64,000 nucleotides of DNA. Source: Clitopilus passeckerianus. Its lineage: Eukaryota; Basidiomycota; Agaricomycetes; Agaricales; Entolomataceae. The position numbers and the translations under genes were made by a program. Positions 45,601-56,745 of this stretch are shown piece after piece. The stretch covers positions 496,001 through 560,000 of the forward strand of contig CALYLX010000144.1 in assembly GCA_944990035.1 (NCBI GenBank). Reading direction: 5' to 3'. The stretch's first letter is position 1. Every line of letters starts with the position of its first letter. Below the pieces are notes generated by a model. The model worked only from the letters and a program-made list of their open reading frames with translations, did not search any database and was not told the DNA's origin.

Positions 45601-48588
45601 TCTTTAATTCCTAGCAAGTTGGAAGGCTAAGAATGGCACCAGTGATTGCTTTAGAATTGCACGTCGTGTCCAATCGAGATAGGGAAGCGCATCAGCTATT
45701 TGACCTCTGGTTTGACCAGTATGTGACGCAAGTAGAGGTTGATGCGCACTGAGCTGACGATGCATTGCTGCCAGTGTACCTACCGAGGAATTTGTTAAAC
45801 GTCTGGCTCGACGACCTGAACCGTACACGAGAAATGATATCCATAATGTCGACTGGTCAAAGGAGGATCGCCGTGCCTTACAAGGCTCATTCTTTCAACT
45901 ACCTGATCTCGTCAACACAGATGGCATTAGCCACAGCACACCTCCAGTGAACGAACTTGATCCCAGAAGCTGGCCACAGCCGGGGATCAAGTGGAGCAAT
46001 GGCAGAGGCATGATGAACAGAGCATGTCGCGACACCTCGCCACCAAAACGTCCTCGGAAATTGATGAAATCATGGAATTTGCCCTGGAACATAATGCGGA
46101 AGAGGAGATCTTCATGATATTTCATCATATAGCGTCCACCCCGTCTGTCGATCTTTCTATCCTTACCGAGTGGGTCGAGAGATACCCTGCCCTCGTCTTC
46201 TCCCTCATCAAGATCTATCCGCCGACAGATAACTCTTCTCTCCCTCCAGCATTGCGGGAATCAGGTCACGTTGTCATTCGAAATCTTATTCGGTGCGCGA
46301 ACGCACTTGGGTTTACGGTGTTGTCCACTTTGGAGAAGATTTCGAAGTCTATCCAGGGGCTGGAGGCTGCCCAATACTATGATCTTCTGATGCTCGTCTC
46401 GATGAGTGTTCGGTCTCAAGAGGTGGCCCGGGAGCTTCTACTTGTTCTCAACGATTTTCGAATTGACGAGTCCGATGGCCCTCTGTCCCCTACCGCAAAA
46501 TATGGCAACAAACTCGCGCTATCAATTGCATTCGAGCGGGCTGAAGAGGCAGCTGACGAATGCCCTTGCGATGACTCTGGGCGACCGAAAAAGCAGAGAG
46601 CTGCCCCATCGCAGGTAAAGCTGCGCTGGGTGCCGGAAAAAAGGACACAGGTTATTGCCGAATATCGAGTTGATACTCGCCCATCTGCTCGGCTTCACTC
46701 TCATGTCCGACTTCAGGCTGCATCAAAGCCTACCAATCAATGGGCTCAGCCTGTAGTTCTTGACGGACTGGTTGTCGTCGCTTCGAAAGGAGAATTTAGG
46801 ATTGAACTCATGCATAATCCCCCTCCGGAAATGGAAGAGATGGACTGGACCATGTTTAACGCTGGGAGCATTGGTGAGAATACTTCCTGCCCGCTTCTAT
46901 GCTAGCGCTGAGAGAGTGATGCCTTAGCTACCTCAAGGGCAATGATGGACGCACTCCAGCGCCTGATTACCGAACGATCTGGTTGTTGCAGATTTCACGG
47001 TGTCATCACTGGAGAGGTCGTTGCGACAGAGGATATCAGCGCCGCAGAAGCGAGAACGGGTGCAAATCTGGATACATCGGGCCCTTCCAATTATGGTGGC
47101 TTGAACGCAAGTCAAATTGATGCCGTCCGCTCTTGCAGTGCACCACTTTCGTTGATTTGGGGTCCTCCTGGTATGACCTTCTAGAGCGTTACTTGTAGGA
47201 CTTTCTAATCTTCGGGCACAAGGTACTGGCAAGACTACCGTGGTAGTGCAGATCTTGCGGGTCCTGCTGAAGGACGCTGTTACTGATGGTACAAAGATAC
47301 TGATGTCAGCGTCTACCCACAATGGTGAGCCAACGTTGTCACTCATCTCAACCATTAGCACTGACTAGGGTGTCCAGCTGTCGACAATGTCCTTGAACGG
47401 TTCCTCAAGTTGAATGAGACAGAAGAACTCCTCACAGACCAGCAAATTCTTCGTGTGGCTACGGATCAATCCAAGGTTCATGAATCCTTACGAAGTTATA
47501 CGATTGATGCTCGCGTTGGTGGTGACTTGAATGAGAATAATCACCTTGCTAAAAAAGCGCGGAGCGGGTTGAAAACGCCATCCTTGTATTCACGACTTGC
47601 GCAGGTAGGAACGCTCCGATTTGTGCACGGAACACGTACTTATTTGTACCCCCAGGAGCCGGCCTTGGGACCCTTCGGAAGCAAGACTTCGATATAGCTA
47701 TCATTGATGAGGCTTCACAAATAACTGAGCCGACTGCTCTCATCCCACTCGTCAAGGGCATTAAGAAGGCGGTGATGGTAGGAGATCAGTATGTCACCCT
47801 ACCCTCGAGTTTTACTTGGCTGTTTTTATTGACAAGTTACCAGCGTACAACTGCGACCTACAGTCCGGAAAATGGGGCGGGTTCTCGAACTGGACGTGTC
47901 TCTCTTGGAGAGAATCTATACACGCCTCGATCACCCTGATCTACGCAAAACAATGCTTGATGTGCAATACCGGTCTCCGAGAGAACTCATGACGTTTCCG
48001 TCGCAAGAGTTCTACGAAGGGCGCCTCGGTACTGGCCTTCAGAACAGTGCGCAAATCCTCAGTGTTTTGAGTGCATCAGCATTCCCCTGGCCACGTACGG
48101 GAGATACGGCGAAGCCAACGGTTTTCATACCTTGTGCTTCCGAAGAGGACATGGGAGGGATGTCGAAAAGCAACCTAGGACAGGTTGAATTGATGCAGCA
48201 TATTCTACCACTGCTCCGAAAAGAAGTCCCAGGTACCGAAGAGGACATGGTAGAGCGGCTGAAGGAACTCAAGATTACTATCCTCTCACCCTACACCAAG
48301 CAGATACAGGCCCTCCGTAGTCGTGTTCCCAACACACCATGCTACACCATCGATTCCTTCCAAGGCAGAGAAAGCGACATCATCATCTTCACCTCTGTCC
48401 GCTGCAATCCTGATCTGGATATTGGTTTTCTGGAGGATGCGAGACGACTGAATGTGATGTGGACGCGAGCCCGGATTGCCCTGATCATTATTGGAGACCG
48501 CCTGACCCTCTCAAGTAGCGAACTTTGGAAGCGGGCCCTAGCTGCTTGCAACGAGGTTACAATTAAATTGCCTACACCAACGTCCTGA
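42658..48588 (+). CDS. RNA-dependent RNA polymerase fused to UPF1/SDE3-type SF1 helicase
   Basis: The N-terminal half is a cellular (QDE-1/RDR family) RNA-dependent RNA polymerase: ILLSFGGLRFPGSTLRDMSD, GLISKRLAVQLS, QIRYLGYKGVLMLHPEL, GDVLVVRNPCLHPGDCLKLR, and the catalytic loop SGGDLDGDEYFVCWD (about 44239-44315, split by an intron). Reading then continues through VPTEEFVKRLARRPEPYTRND and LDPRSWPQPGIKWSNGRGMM to a SF1 helicase: LNASQIDAVRSCSAPLSLIW, GPPGTGKTT (Walker A), SASTHNAVDNVLERFL, IAIIDEASQITEP (Walker B), VGDHVQLRPTV, DVQYRSP, SFQGRESDIIIFTSVR and NVMWTRARIALIIIG. It would make dsRNA from aberrant RNA for quelling-type silencing. Two joins are weak: 45947-46020, either a 74-nt intron or a frame break, and 47551-47560, a frame break after a run of six A. 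One intron (43421-43476) is GC-AG. Roughly 1,700 residues. Confidence 0.8.
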
Positions 48589-48883
48589 CGGAGGTATCTG
48601 TGTATCCTATTTGTGTATTTCGCGATGTATTTCATGATTTTCCCGAATATGATGTGATTCCTCTGAACTGGATGGCACTGGTCGAACTCCCACATAAAGG
48701 CATGGCACTCCGGTTGGCGACTAGACTGCTTGGCGGATCATTAACAAGTTAACCCTCATAAACTCGCCACTCTATGTTTGCCCAACGCATTCGAGGAAAC
48801 ATGGATTCTACGCCATACATTGAAGAATTTACCAAGTCATACATCACGAAAACTATACACTAATAAGAGGAGAGCTATTGCAA

Positions 48884-49832
48884 TTAAGTTGGCGAAAAGC
48901 CTGAAGGATTTTCGTAGAACAAGGTGGTTAGTGTCAACAAGTTCTCGGAAGAATTGAATTTTGGAGAAACTAACATTGTACGACTTCTCGGCTGCTTGCG
49001 TAGACTCATTGACATGTCGTCTAGGTTGCCGCCGTCGTCCAGGCCTGCAAGGTCGGGGAAGATCTTCTCGATAAAATGAGTAACCTCTGGTGGTATTTTG
49101 CCTTCAGTGTGAGAACTGTGGGCCACTTCAACGGTGCGGATGTTGGACCTGTTCGATAGTTGCGCTTGACAATATCGAAAGCCACTGAGGTGATCCTGTA
49201 GCGAGATGATCTTCATACCGAGGTCTTGGCCAAGTCGGTCAAGCTCGTCACTGGTTAGACCCTCTCTTTCTGATAGTAGGAAGAGCCCACGATACCACCA
49301 CCGCTTAACATGGTATTTCCGTCCCCAAGAGACAAATTCAAGAGCATCCAAATCAACCTTGTCGAGTTCCTTGATCGCACGATGTCGAACTTCTCCCAAT
49401 CCCCACATCGTAGCGAGTTCTAGCACGGACAACCATTGAGATTGAGTGAGAGACTCTCCTCCAAGCCGCCTGACAGTAACCGTGTCAACGACCTTTGAAA
49501 ATGCATAAACAAACATCTACCCACAATGGCGAGACGACTCTCAAAAGTTGGCGGAAATCGCATGCCTTTACATTTTCCAAGCGATGGCGTTGGTTCTTGG
49601 ACTGGTCAAGAGACGCGCCTGAGAGATTGAAGAGCTCTTGGAAGAACGGCGATTCCTCGAAGGGGTGCGCGGGGACCCGGAAGAGGGTATCCTCCACCTA
49701 TGTATGGCAATGTTAGCACGTCTCTCCTTACATTACTTGGTTGAGCTCGAAGCGCACAATAAAGCAAGCGTTGTCGAAAAAATGATTCTTGTCTCGGGTA
49801 TAACGGGAAAGATCAATATGATCTGAATTCAT
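48884..49832 (-). CDS. BTB/POZ-domain protein, paralogue A
   Basis: Starts MNSDHIDLSRYTRDKNHFFD (ATG at 49832). Introns at about 49698-49723 and in the region of 49484-49534 (GTGGGT to TGTCAG) keep frame when used. The BTB core is IVRFELNQ-VEDTLFRVPAHPFE, then FFQELFNLSG and KACDFRQLLRVVSP. The C-terminal part has SQWLSVLELATMW, EVRHRAIKELDKVDL and KYHVKRWWYRGLFLL, the LATMW...A...L signature of Agaricomycete BTB proteins. Such proteins are expanded in these fungi with no fixed function; some act as Cul3 adaptors, which cannot be judged here. It is the most diverged of the four. Confidence 0.7.
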
Positions 49833-50661
49833 CTTTGCCGGTCAGAGAACGCGGGGAGATGAGTATGCAGCGTTGGTCGAAGCTACAAGACTGATAGCTT
49901 GGGCCAAATCTGCAGACTCAAAGCTGCGGGGTGAAGAAGTCGAGCTGTGTCCATACTTATACAGTCGAATTTCAATCAATTCGAATGTGGTGTGACATGG
50001 GACATGCTGTTCGAATTTTTGTTTTGGAAGATCTTCCATTTTAGGGTGAGCTGCGCCCCTTTTATGGTGACTGATTTCAATTTATCAGCCTAATCTGCAC
50101 GATTTTGGATCCAAATTGTGTTTGTGGCGTGGGATGGGTATGGCGTTTCGAACAAATCGGACCTTTATGACCAATTGACGTTCGAATTGGTTAAAATTCT
50201 ACATTTCTGCATCTGTAAGCCTGACAACAAGAGGCGCCCAGGAACGCAAGAAGTCAAGAAAGAAGCCCCGAATGGCGCAACGTGTAGCTGGGATCTACGC
50301 TGCTTACTTCCAGTTCTTCGAACACGCACCCTCGCAGCACCTCGCCTCGGATTGAACCAGATTTACTCCCGGCCATGCGTCAAGTCCACGTGGAATTGCT
50401 AACATATACGGTCGCAGAAGCGCAGGTGTCGGCGCAGTCCAAACACCCTGCTGAGCTCCTGCGTGATTGTATCTGGTATGGGTTGACGCCTCACTAATCT
50501 GGTCGTCCTCATGGTCGTCGGTCTTGTAAAGCATGGAGTCGGACAATAATCCGGTTTTATTGATCGTGTTCGTCTACGCAAAGTCACTAGCCATTTACAG
50601 GGTACTGTCAAAGGTGGGGTACAAGAATTACAAGAAAGAACGGCAGTCTCTGATAAGAGAG
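49833..50661. other. intergenic between BTB A and B
   Basis: No gene recognised. Small open frames at 50118-50402 and 50304-50546 overlap on opposite strands and lack domains. Confidence 0.4.
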
Positions 50662-51544
50662 CTACTTTGGCTTTGCACTCTCTCGTTTACTACCGCTCCC
50701 GCCGCTACCTCCAGTCGTCCCGTTCTCCTGACTAGCGCTCGACGACATGTTGGAGGCGTCGACGAGCTCGGGGAAGATCTTATCAATAAACATATCAATC
50801 TCCGCCTTCGACAACTCTTCCTTCGTAGCGGAGGATCCTGCCTTCGACGCTCGTTGCTTGAAGCCCGAAACGTGTCCTTGAAGTGAAATGACCTTGAAGG
50901 TTGTTGGTTTTCCAATTTTGTCCATCCACTCGTCCTTAAATTCGTTCTTCTCCACGAGTAGGCGTAGAGCCGGTCTGATCCACTCTTTGACGAGGTAGTC
51001 TTGAGCCAGAGCGAGGCGACTGATCCCGTTCAGTGGCAAATCTTCAAGCGCCTTGATAGCAAGTTGTCGAACCTTTCCGAACTCCCAAGTTGTCGCCAGT
51101 TTAAGGACCGCAATCCATTGTGGAGGGGTGAGTTTTTCGTCCTCGAAATGCCTACACCTAAGGTTAAAACACAGGACAATAAAGCTGAATTCAGAGTTGA
51201 CAAACCTCGGATAAAGAACTCGAAGGAATTGGCGGAAATCTTGGACGTCTATATCTGGAAGACGGTGAAGGGATTCTCCTTAGTGACGTGGTTGGCGGAG
51301 CTTGTGGCCACGGGGCTACCGGGGAGCCCAAACATATCTCTGAACTTTGTCGAACCCTCCTCAAAATGGTGCCGAGGCAGCCTGAAGATCACATTTCCGA
51401 CCTGTAGGATAGCGGAGTTTAGTGCCGCTAGCGAATGGGCGTGAACAGCTCGTTGACCTACCAGGAAGTAAACATCTTCAAAAAGAAGAATTCGTCCTTT
51501 TTGCAGGCCGACAGGTCTTCAGAAAAATTCGTGTTGTTGGACAT
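50662..51544 (-). pseudogene. BTB/POZ paralogue B, two frame breaks
   Basis: Exon 1 starts MSNNTNFSEDLSACKKDEFF (51544) but loses frame in a T run on the minus strand (plus 51480-51484). Paralogue C has TTCTTCTTCTTCGAG there and B has one base fewer. The second exon (FRLPRHHFEEGSTKFRDMFG) loses frame again at about 51262-51270, where C reads AATCCTATGCACCGACTTCC. Downstream, in the correct frame, IDVQDFRQFLRVLYPR, RHFEDEKLTPPQWIAVLKL and the C-terminal ALAQDYLVKEWIRPALRLLVE are intact, ending in a Ser/Gly tail. A GTTTGT donor replaces the GC donor used by C and D. Each break looks like one missing base. Either a young pseudogene or two assembly errors. Confidence 0.65.
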
Positions 51545-51989
51545 TTGAAAGAGGTGAGAGTAGTATTGTGACATAAAACCGTTCTCGCTCTCCCCCAAGT
51601 ATTTATAATAGTCAACCATGGCAGGGATCGATATGGGTACAGGGATAGCAGGATAATGTCTTGTAAAATTTCCCAAGAAGTTGCGTTGCCGCTCAGAAAC
51701 AATGTACCGGCTTCGGCAGCGCTTCCTTTAGTGAGGCATGTTCATCAAGAAGCCTGGGCGAGAATTCCAGCATTGAATGAGGCTGATCCTGGTCTTGAGA
51801 TCGATTCTGGATTCTGACTTCCGAGGAGGTCAGTGCCATGCATCGTAGAAGACAATTACCACACAACGTACCGGAGGGGTTTCGCGAATCATAAAGCAAT
51901 GTTAATCCACAGTGACAGTCAGGAGAAGGGTTTGAACGTCGTACAATGACACAACACTGGATTCAGAAATAGGAAGGTAGTGATAACTC
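51545..51989. other. intergenic between BTB B and NTase 1
   Basis: No gene recognised. It likely holds the BTB-B promoter and the NTase-1 3' end. Confidence 0.35.
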
Positions 51990-52775
51990 CTAGTACCTGT
52001 ACGATACAATGCCATTCCCGGTAGACGAGTTTCGTGTTGTAAACCCCAACGCAGCCCACGGCGCGGCCATCTGCGGATGATGCATAACATACTGGTGAAC
52101 GCGTTCCTGGGATTCTTCGTGGAGCCACTCAGGTGCATAATAATCCTGGAATGGTCTTCGTGCTAAACGATGAAGTGTAAGGTGGAGGAATTCAGCAATA
52201 TCTATCTCATCAACATGTATTTTCGCCCGGTACCAAGATCTCAAGTCGTTCTTGTGATCTACCCAGCCTCGCAGCTTGAGCAGCAGCAGGATCACCTGGG
52301 GCATAACGGGAAGATCAACATTGTTTGGTAGCCGTACGATGAATTCTTCTGGAAGCAATGGGATACTGAGAAACCCGGGTTGCAGGATATCCACCTTGCA
52401 GGCACGGTATCGGTTCGGTAAGGGTGGCCATTGGAACGTGTACCAAAGGACATTCCAACCCGCACCTGGCGTCACCGAGGGAACAAGGAAGAAGTTCTGA
52501 TCAAAAGTAGTGAGGAGGTGCTTGACTTGTTCTGCGCCATACGAGGGATCCATGATTGCTACATCAACATCCTTCGAGGAGTAGGTGTAAGTATCATGCA
52601 TTCAAGTTGATTGTAAAAGGCGTACGTTGGGTTGGCGATTCCGCATGCCCCAGACATACCATGCAACACTCCCGAATAAGCAGGCCTTAATCTCGGAATG
52701 GCTGAGAATACTGATAGTGTGGCTTGCCACATAGCGAACCTCAGCGAGGGTGACACCGTGGCGATTCAGCATCAT
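51990..52775 (-). CDS. nucleotidyltransferase-fold protein 1
   Basis: Starts MMLNRHGVTLAEVRYVASHT. The NTase signature is CLFGSVAWYVWGMRNRQPN, then after a 52-nt GT-AG intron (GTACGCC to CGAAG) DVDVAIMD. This is the hG-S ... D-h-D-h pattern of minimal nucleotidyltransferases. The rest (FLVPSVTPGAG, CKVDILQPGFLSIPLLPEE, VILLLLKLRGWVDHK) is shared with the paralogue at 56746-57476. About 240 residues. These proteins are frequent in Agaricomycetes and are often annotated as hypothetical; the donor nucleotide and target are unknown. It lies in the middle of the BTB tandem. Confidence 0.7.
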
Positions 52776-53481
52776 CCTCTCTTGTCTGCGAAGCTGTCAC
52801 TGGACAAGATAGAAGGATTGGCAGCAATCATTTTCAGAATTCGGGTATGAAGTGGAGGAGGTTCTTGTCCTAACGGAGCCGAACATTGACCCAAAGTAAC
52901 AATTAGATAATTATATAATAAATCCGACAGTAATAGTACTAATACACTCCATTTATGGGGAGACTGAAGATCATGGCCTTATCTGAAGGTTCGCATACGC
53001 CAGATTGCGGCCCTCACGACATCTGTGTTCATTCATCAAGCAATGGCATTTCATTGCTATGCAATTCCAGAAACCAAATGGCTGGAGGCCTCGAGAAGCA
53101 CAAGTGGAACGAAGGAGAGAAATACAGGATTCAAACTACGCACTTCTTGTCCCCCCAGAACCCAGAACGTGGGCTGGTTACGAGCCTACAAGACGAGGTG
53201 CTTACACGTCAAGCCACGTGTAGTTCAATCATAGACCCAGTCATGAAATATCTTCTGCCATCGTCAAAATAACCGCGACGTGAAACCCGCAGTGGTTGTA
53301 TCTGGCGAGTGTGTCGGTATAGTTGTGAGGTAGGATCTCAAACATACCATGCATTACGGTCACATATTCCGGAAGATGAAGCAACAATCAAAGCTATATT
53401 GAAGATTTTGGCGATAGATTTACAGGAGATAACGAGAAAGGATCGAAAACGACGGGAAAGACTCGGACTCGACGCGATAAT
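52776..53481. other. intergenic between NTase 1 and BTB C
   Basis: An open frame at 52955-53272 has no recognisable domain; overlapping frames on the same strand argue against coding. Nothing supported. Confidence 0.4.
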
Positions 53482-54378
53482 CTACTTTGTCTTTGAATCA
53501 GGTCGCTTGGTGGCGTTACCATTATTGCTCGTAGCCCCATTCTCCTGAGAGCCCTTTTGAGCTGGGACCGCGGCCTCGACCAGCTCTGGGAACACCTTGT
53601 CGATGAAAGCGTCGATCTCGGCGATGGAGATGTCGTCTTTCTGGGTGGCTCCGACCTTGGGACCTCGTGGGTGCTTGTAACCAGCTACATGGCCCTGCAG
53701 CGATATGACCTTATGAGTTGTTGGCGTGCCGATTTTGTCCATCCACTCCGCTTTGAATTCTTGTTTCTCCGCGATGACACGTAAAGCAGGCCGCATCCAT
53801 TCTTTGATATGGTAGTCCTGGGCGAGGGAAAGGCGGGCGATGGGGCCGATAGTCATGTCTTGAAGAGCCTTGATGGCGAGCTCCTTGACTTTGGCAAAGC
53901 CCCAGGTAGTGGAGAGTTTGAGAACTGCGATCCACTGCTGGCCGTTCAGTTTCTCAGCCTCAAAGTGTCTAGAGTGGAGACAAGATGTGAGTGGAAGTCA
54001 ATGGCTGAGTAGTGCGCTGGAAGGCTCGCCTCGGATAGAGAACACGTAGGAACTGTCGGAACTCATCGAGATCGATACCGGGAAGTCGGTGCATAGGATT
54101 TTCTTTGGCGATATTGTCGGTCGGATTGGACACCCTTGGGCTACCGGGTAAGCAGAACATATCCCTAAAGCGCTCAGAGCCTTCTTCAAAGTGGTGGCGC
54201 GGAAGACGAAACACAGTATCGGCAACCTAACATTCGTGGATGAGTTGGCACTGCCTAGGGAGAGGCTTCAATCTGAAGGCAAACTTACGACGAAGTAGAC
54301 ATCCTCGAAGAAGAAGAATTCATCCTTCTTGCATAGTCCAAATTCACCTCCTCTTGGTAGTGTCATTCCGGTGGCCAT
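53482..54378 (-). CDS. BTB/POZ-domain protein, paralogue C
   Basis: Intact three-exon gene. MATGMTLPRGGEFGLCKKDE is followed by FFFFEDVYFV, a GT-AG intron, then VADTVFRLPRHHFEEG, ERFRDMFCLPGSP, GIDLDEFRQFLRVLYPR. A second intron (53969-54029) has a GC-type donor (GCGAGC). It joins to HFEAEKLNGQQWIAVLKL, LAQDYHIKEWMRPALRVIAE and a Ser/Asn/Lys tail. The BTB fold and following LKLATTWGF..V.ELAIKAL region match paralogues B and D, and the splice position is identical in all four. Cellular role unknown. Confidence 0.75.
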
Positions 54379-55487
54379 AAAAAAGGAGTATGTGGCGGAT
54401 GAGAGAGAACAGTGGGACGATCTCAAGGGAAGGGATCTTTGCTTTGTGTCTTGTGAGCGTTCTCTTTAAAAGCCGCAGGTTCGTTGGGCGAAGGCGTGTT
54501 TTGCGGACACTGCAGCTGGAAGCGTATATCTAGCGCTGAGGGAAAGCGCAGCAGTCCAAATCTTCCACGCAGAAGATCCTGAGACGTAATTGGTACTGGC
54601 ATTTGTCTAAGGGCATCTACTGTTCGCTAGCCATGCGTCAGTGCTTCAAGTCCGCGTGCAATCCAGAAAGAATGAGTCCTGGTGCAATGGGAAAGTGAGG
54701 TCTATCCAAAGAACTAGATTATTTGTCAACCTAGGGCGCTTAAAAGAAACCCCGACTTACGTGCATGTGCTTCGATGGTATGACATGAAGAACAATTTCG
54801 GAATCGTAAAGAATTCAATCTGCGTTGAGTCCTTGGATCATAACAGGAAGAAATGCATTTCAACCCAATGTCCATCATTGCGAGTTCAGCAGATCATCTA
54901 GCCTGCAGCGGGCTGCCCGTTGAGCATGCGTTTGTGCGACTTCATTTTCAGACGAATTTGGGAGTATGAGCATGAGGCAGAGATTGCAGAAGGAGCCAAA
55001 TCTTTCTGGTTTCTGTACCTCCCTTTGGATTGCGGTAGTTGCTGTTGAGCAATGCGCTTGAAGAAGGCGTTTCAGGAAAAGAATATCATTTCAAGAAGAG
55101 TAAAGAAGAGTGGCCTCGTTGGAGAAAGGCCAACTTTGCGTGGCCGAATGGCCTGATCCGGAAAACCGAAGTTGCCAAACCCGGAAAGACGCGCTCGGGC
55201 GCTAAGTACAAAGACTACGACCTTCCCAATGCACGTTCCAATCTATTGACGTTCCTGTCGCCTATGCCTTGAAGGAATTGCTGAAGATGCGAAGCTACGA
55301 CTAGTCGTGCATTGTTTGAAGGCGACAAGACTCAGACTGTGAACCCCATGCCATTTGAATCCGATTACAGAGTGATACTGATTTACGACACAGACAGAAA
55401 AATATGTTTGTGGTAACGTTATGAAAGATTATGACACCGGATTAAGGGTAGAGAATGGGTTCAAGGAGTAAGAACGGCAGCGAGACG
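54379..55487. other. intergenic between BTB C and D
   Basis: More than 1 kb without a supported gene. Frames at 54641-54901 and 55039-55272 are Lys/Trp-rich but show no domain or consistent splice signals. Confidence 0.4.
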
Positions 55488-56357
55488 CTAGCCTGGGGGT
55501 TTGGCCCCGAATGAGAAACTACTAAACAGAGGTCGTGCAGTAGTATCCACCTCGGGGAATATCTTTCCAATGAATTTATCAATGTAATCGGGCCTTGGGG
55601 GCGGGTTCGGGGCAAACGAGAAGATGGATGCTGGTTTGGGTGGCTCGGGTGGCTCGGCTGCTTTTACTTCGTCCGTCTTCTCCTTGTAGCCAGAAACGTA
55701 TCCTTGGAAGAGCGACACTCTCATGCTAAGCGAAAACCCCAGCCGTGTACTTTCGCCTTCTGTGAGAGCTGTATGGCTGGCGAGGCGCCGCAATGCAGTA
55801 TACCACCAGCGATCAACCTTATAGTCATGGGCCAATGTCAGTAACGTAGGTCCATCAATGTGGATCCTTTCAAGCTCCCGTATTGCGGTCGCGCGGACTC
55901 TGTCGAATTCCCACATCGTGGCTAGCTTCAACACTGAACTCCACTGGGGGACTCCAAGAGTTTCACGCTCGTAGTTCCTGTTACACGGCCCAAGAGACGA
56001 CATAAGTTTGCGTTTGTGAAGCATTCTGAAATCGTTCATGACTTGCCTCGGATAGAGTACACGCAGGAGTTGGCGAAAATCATCGGCCTTGATTCCTTCA
56101 AGCTGGATAGGTTTTTCCTTCTTCACGCCGTCTGAGACGGAATCTTCTCCCGCGGGCAGCCGGAACATATCTTGGAACACTGAAGATTCCTGCTCGAAGT
56201 GGTGCTTAGGCACCCTGAACATTGTTCGTTCAACCTAGGTGACGACGTCAGATGGTGATCCAGAAACTGATGTTTGCAAACGTACCAGAAAATGGACATC
56301 CTCAAAGTAATACTCGCCATCCTGCTTGCAGGATAACAAGTCAAGTGGTTGCGCCAT
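55488..56357 (-). CDS. BTB/POZ-domain protein, paralogue D
   Basis: MAQPLDLLSCKQDGEYYFED, an intron, then VERTMFRVPKHHFEQESSVF, DMFRLPAG, GIKADDFRQLLRVLYPR. The next intron (55978-56046, donor GCAAGT) joins to NYERETLGVPQWSSVLKLAT, RATAIRELERIHIDGPTLLT and HDYKVDRWWYTALRRLAS. The C-terminus carries a Pro/Ala-rich stretch, IDKFIGKIFPEVDT and FSFGAKPPG. Without the intron the frame also stays open, so automatic models may wrongly read through it. Intact. Confidence 0.75.
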
Positions 56358-56745
56358 GTTTCATGCAGCTTGGGTATGTCAGCCGAGAGTGTCTGTGTAG
56401 AAGAATGTTACCCTGTAACCAAGAGATTGTCGTGGGCCATCCACGTGGCAAAGGCGCCCAACCAGCAGCTGACCACACTCATGGTCGTCTCAAAAAGGTT
56501 GGTTCCTCAAAATCGTGATGTTGAGAGGTAAATTTCATACGCTTATGGCCCGTGGGTCGAAGTCAGCGGTATTTCATAGGCAGGACCCACAGAGGATCGC
56601 TTTGAGAAAAGCTCGGCCTTTCCGATTTCCGAAAGCCGAACCAGTGCTAGCGAGCGCTAAAGAAATAAGCGCTAGTCGTTCGCTTCACAAAACGAGGGGT
56701 ATAAACATGTCAAAGTAAATAGAAAGCATACAGTATATGACGCGC

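Noticed and set aside
42658..46905. RdRP as an endogenised RNA virus polymerase
   Set aside because: The motif is DLDGD with the two-barrel cellular QDE-1/RDR pattern, not the palm motifs of viral polymerases; it has many spliceosomal introns and a silencing-type helicase.
55039..55272. Lys/Trp-rich frame between BTB C and D as a gene
   Set aside because: No domain, no splice signals extending it, and no paralogous counterpart between the other BTB genes.
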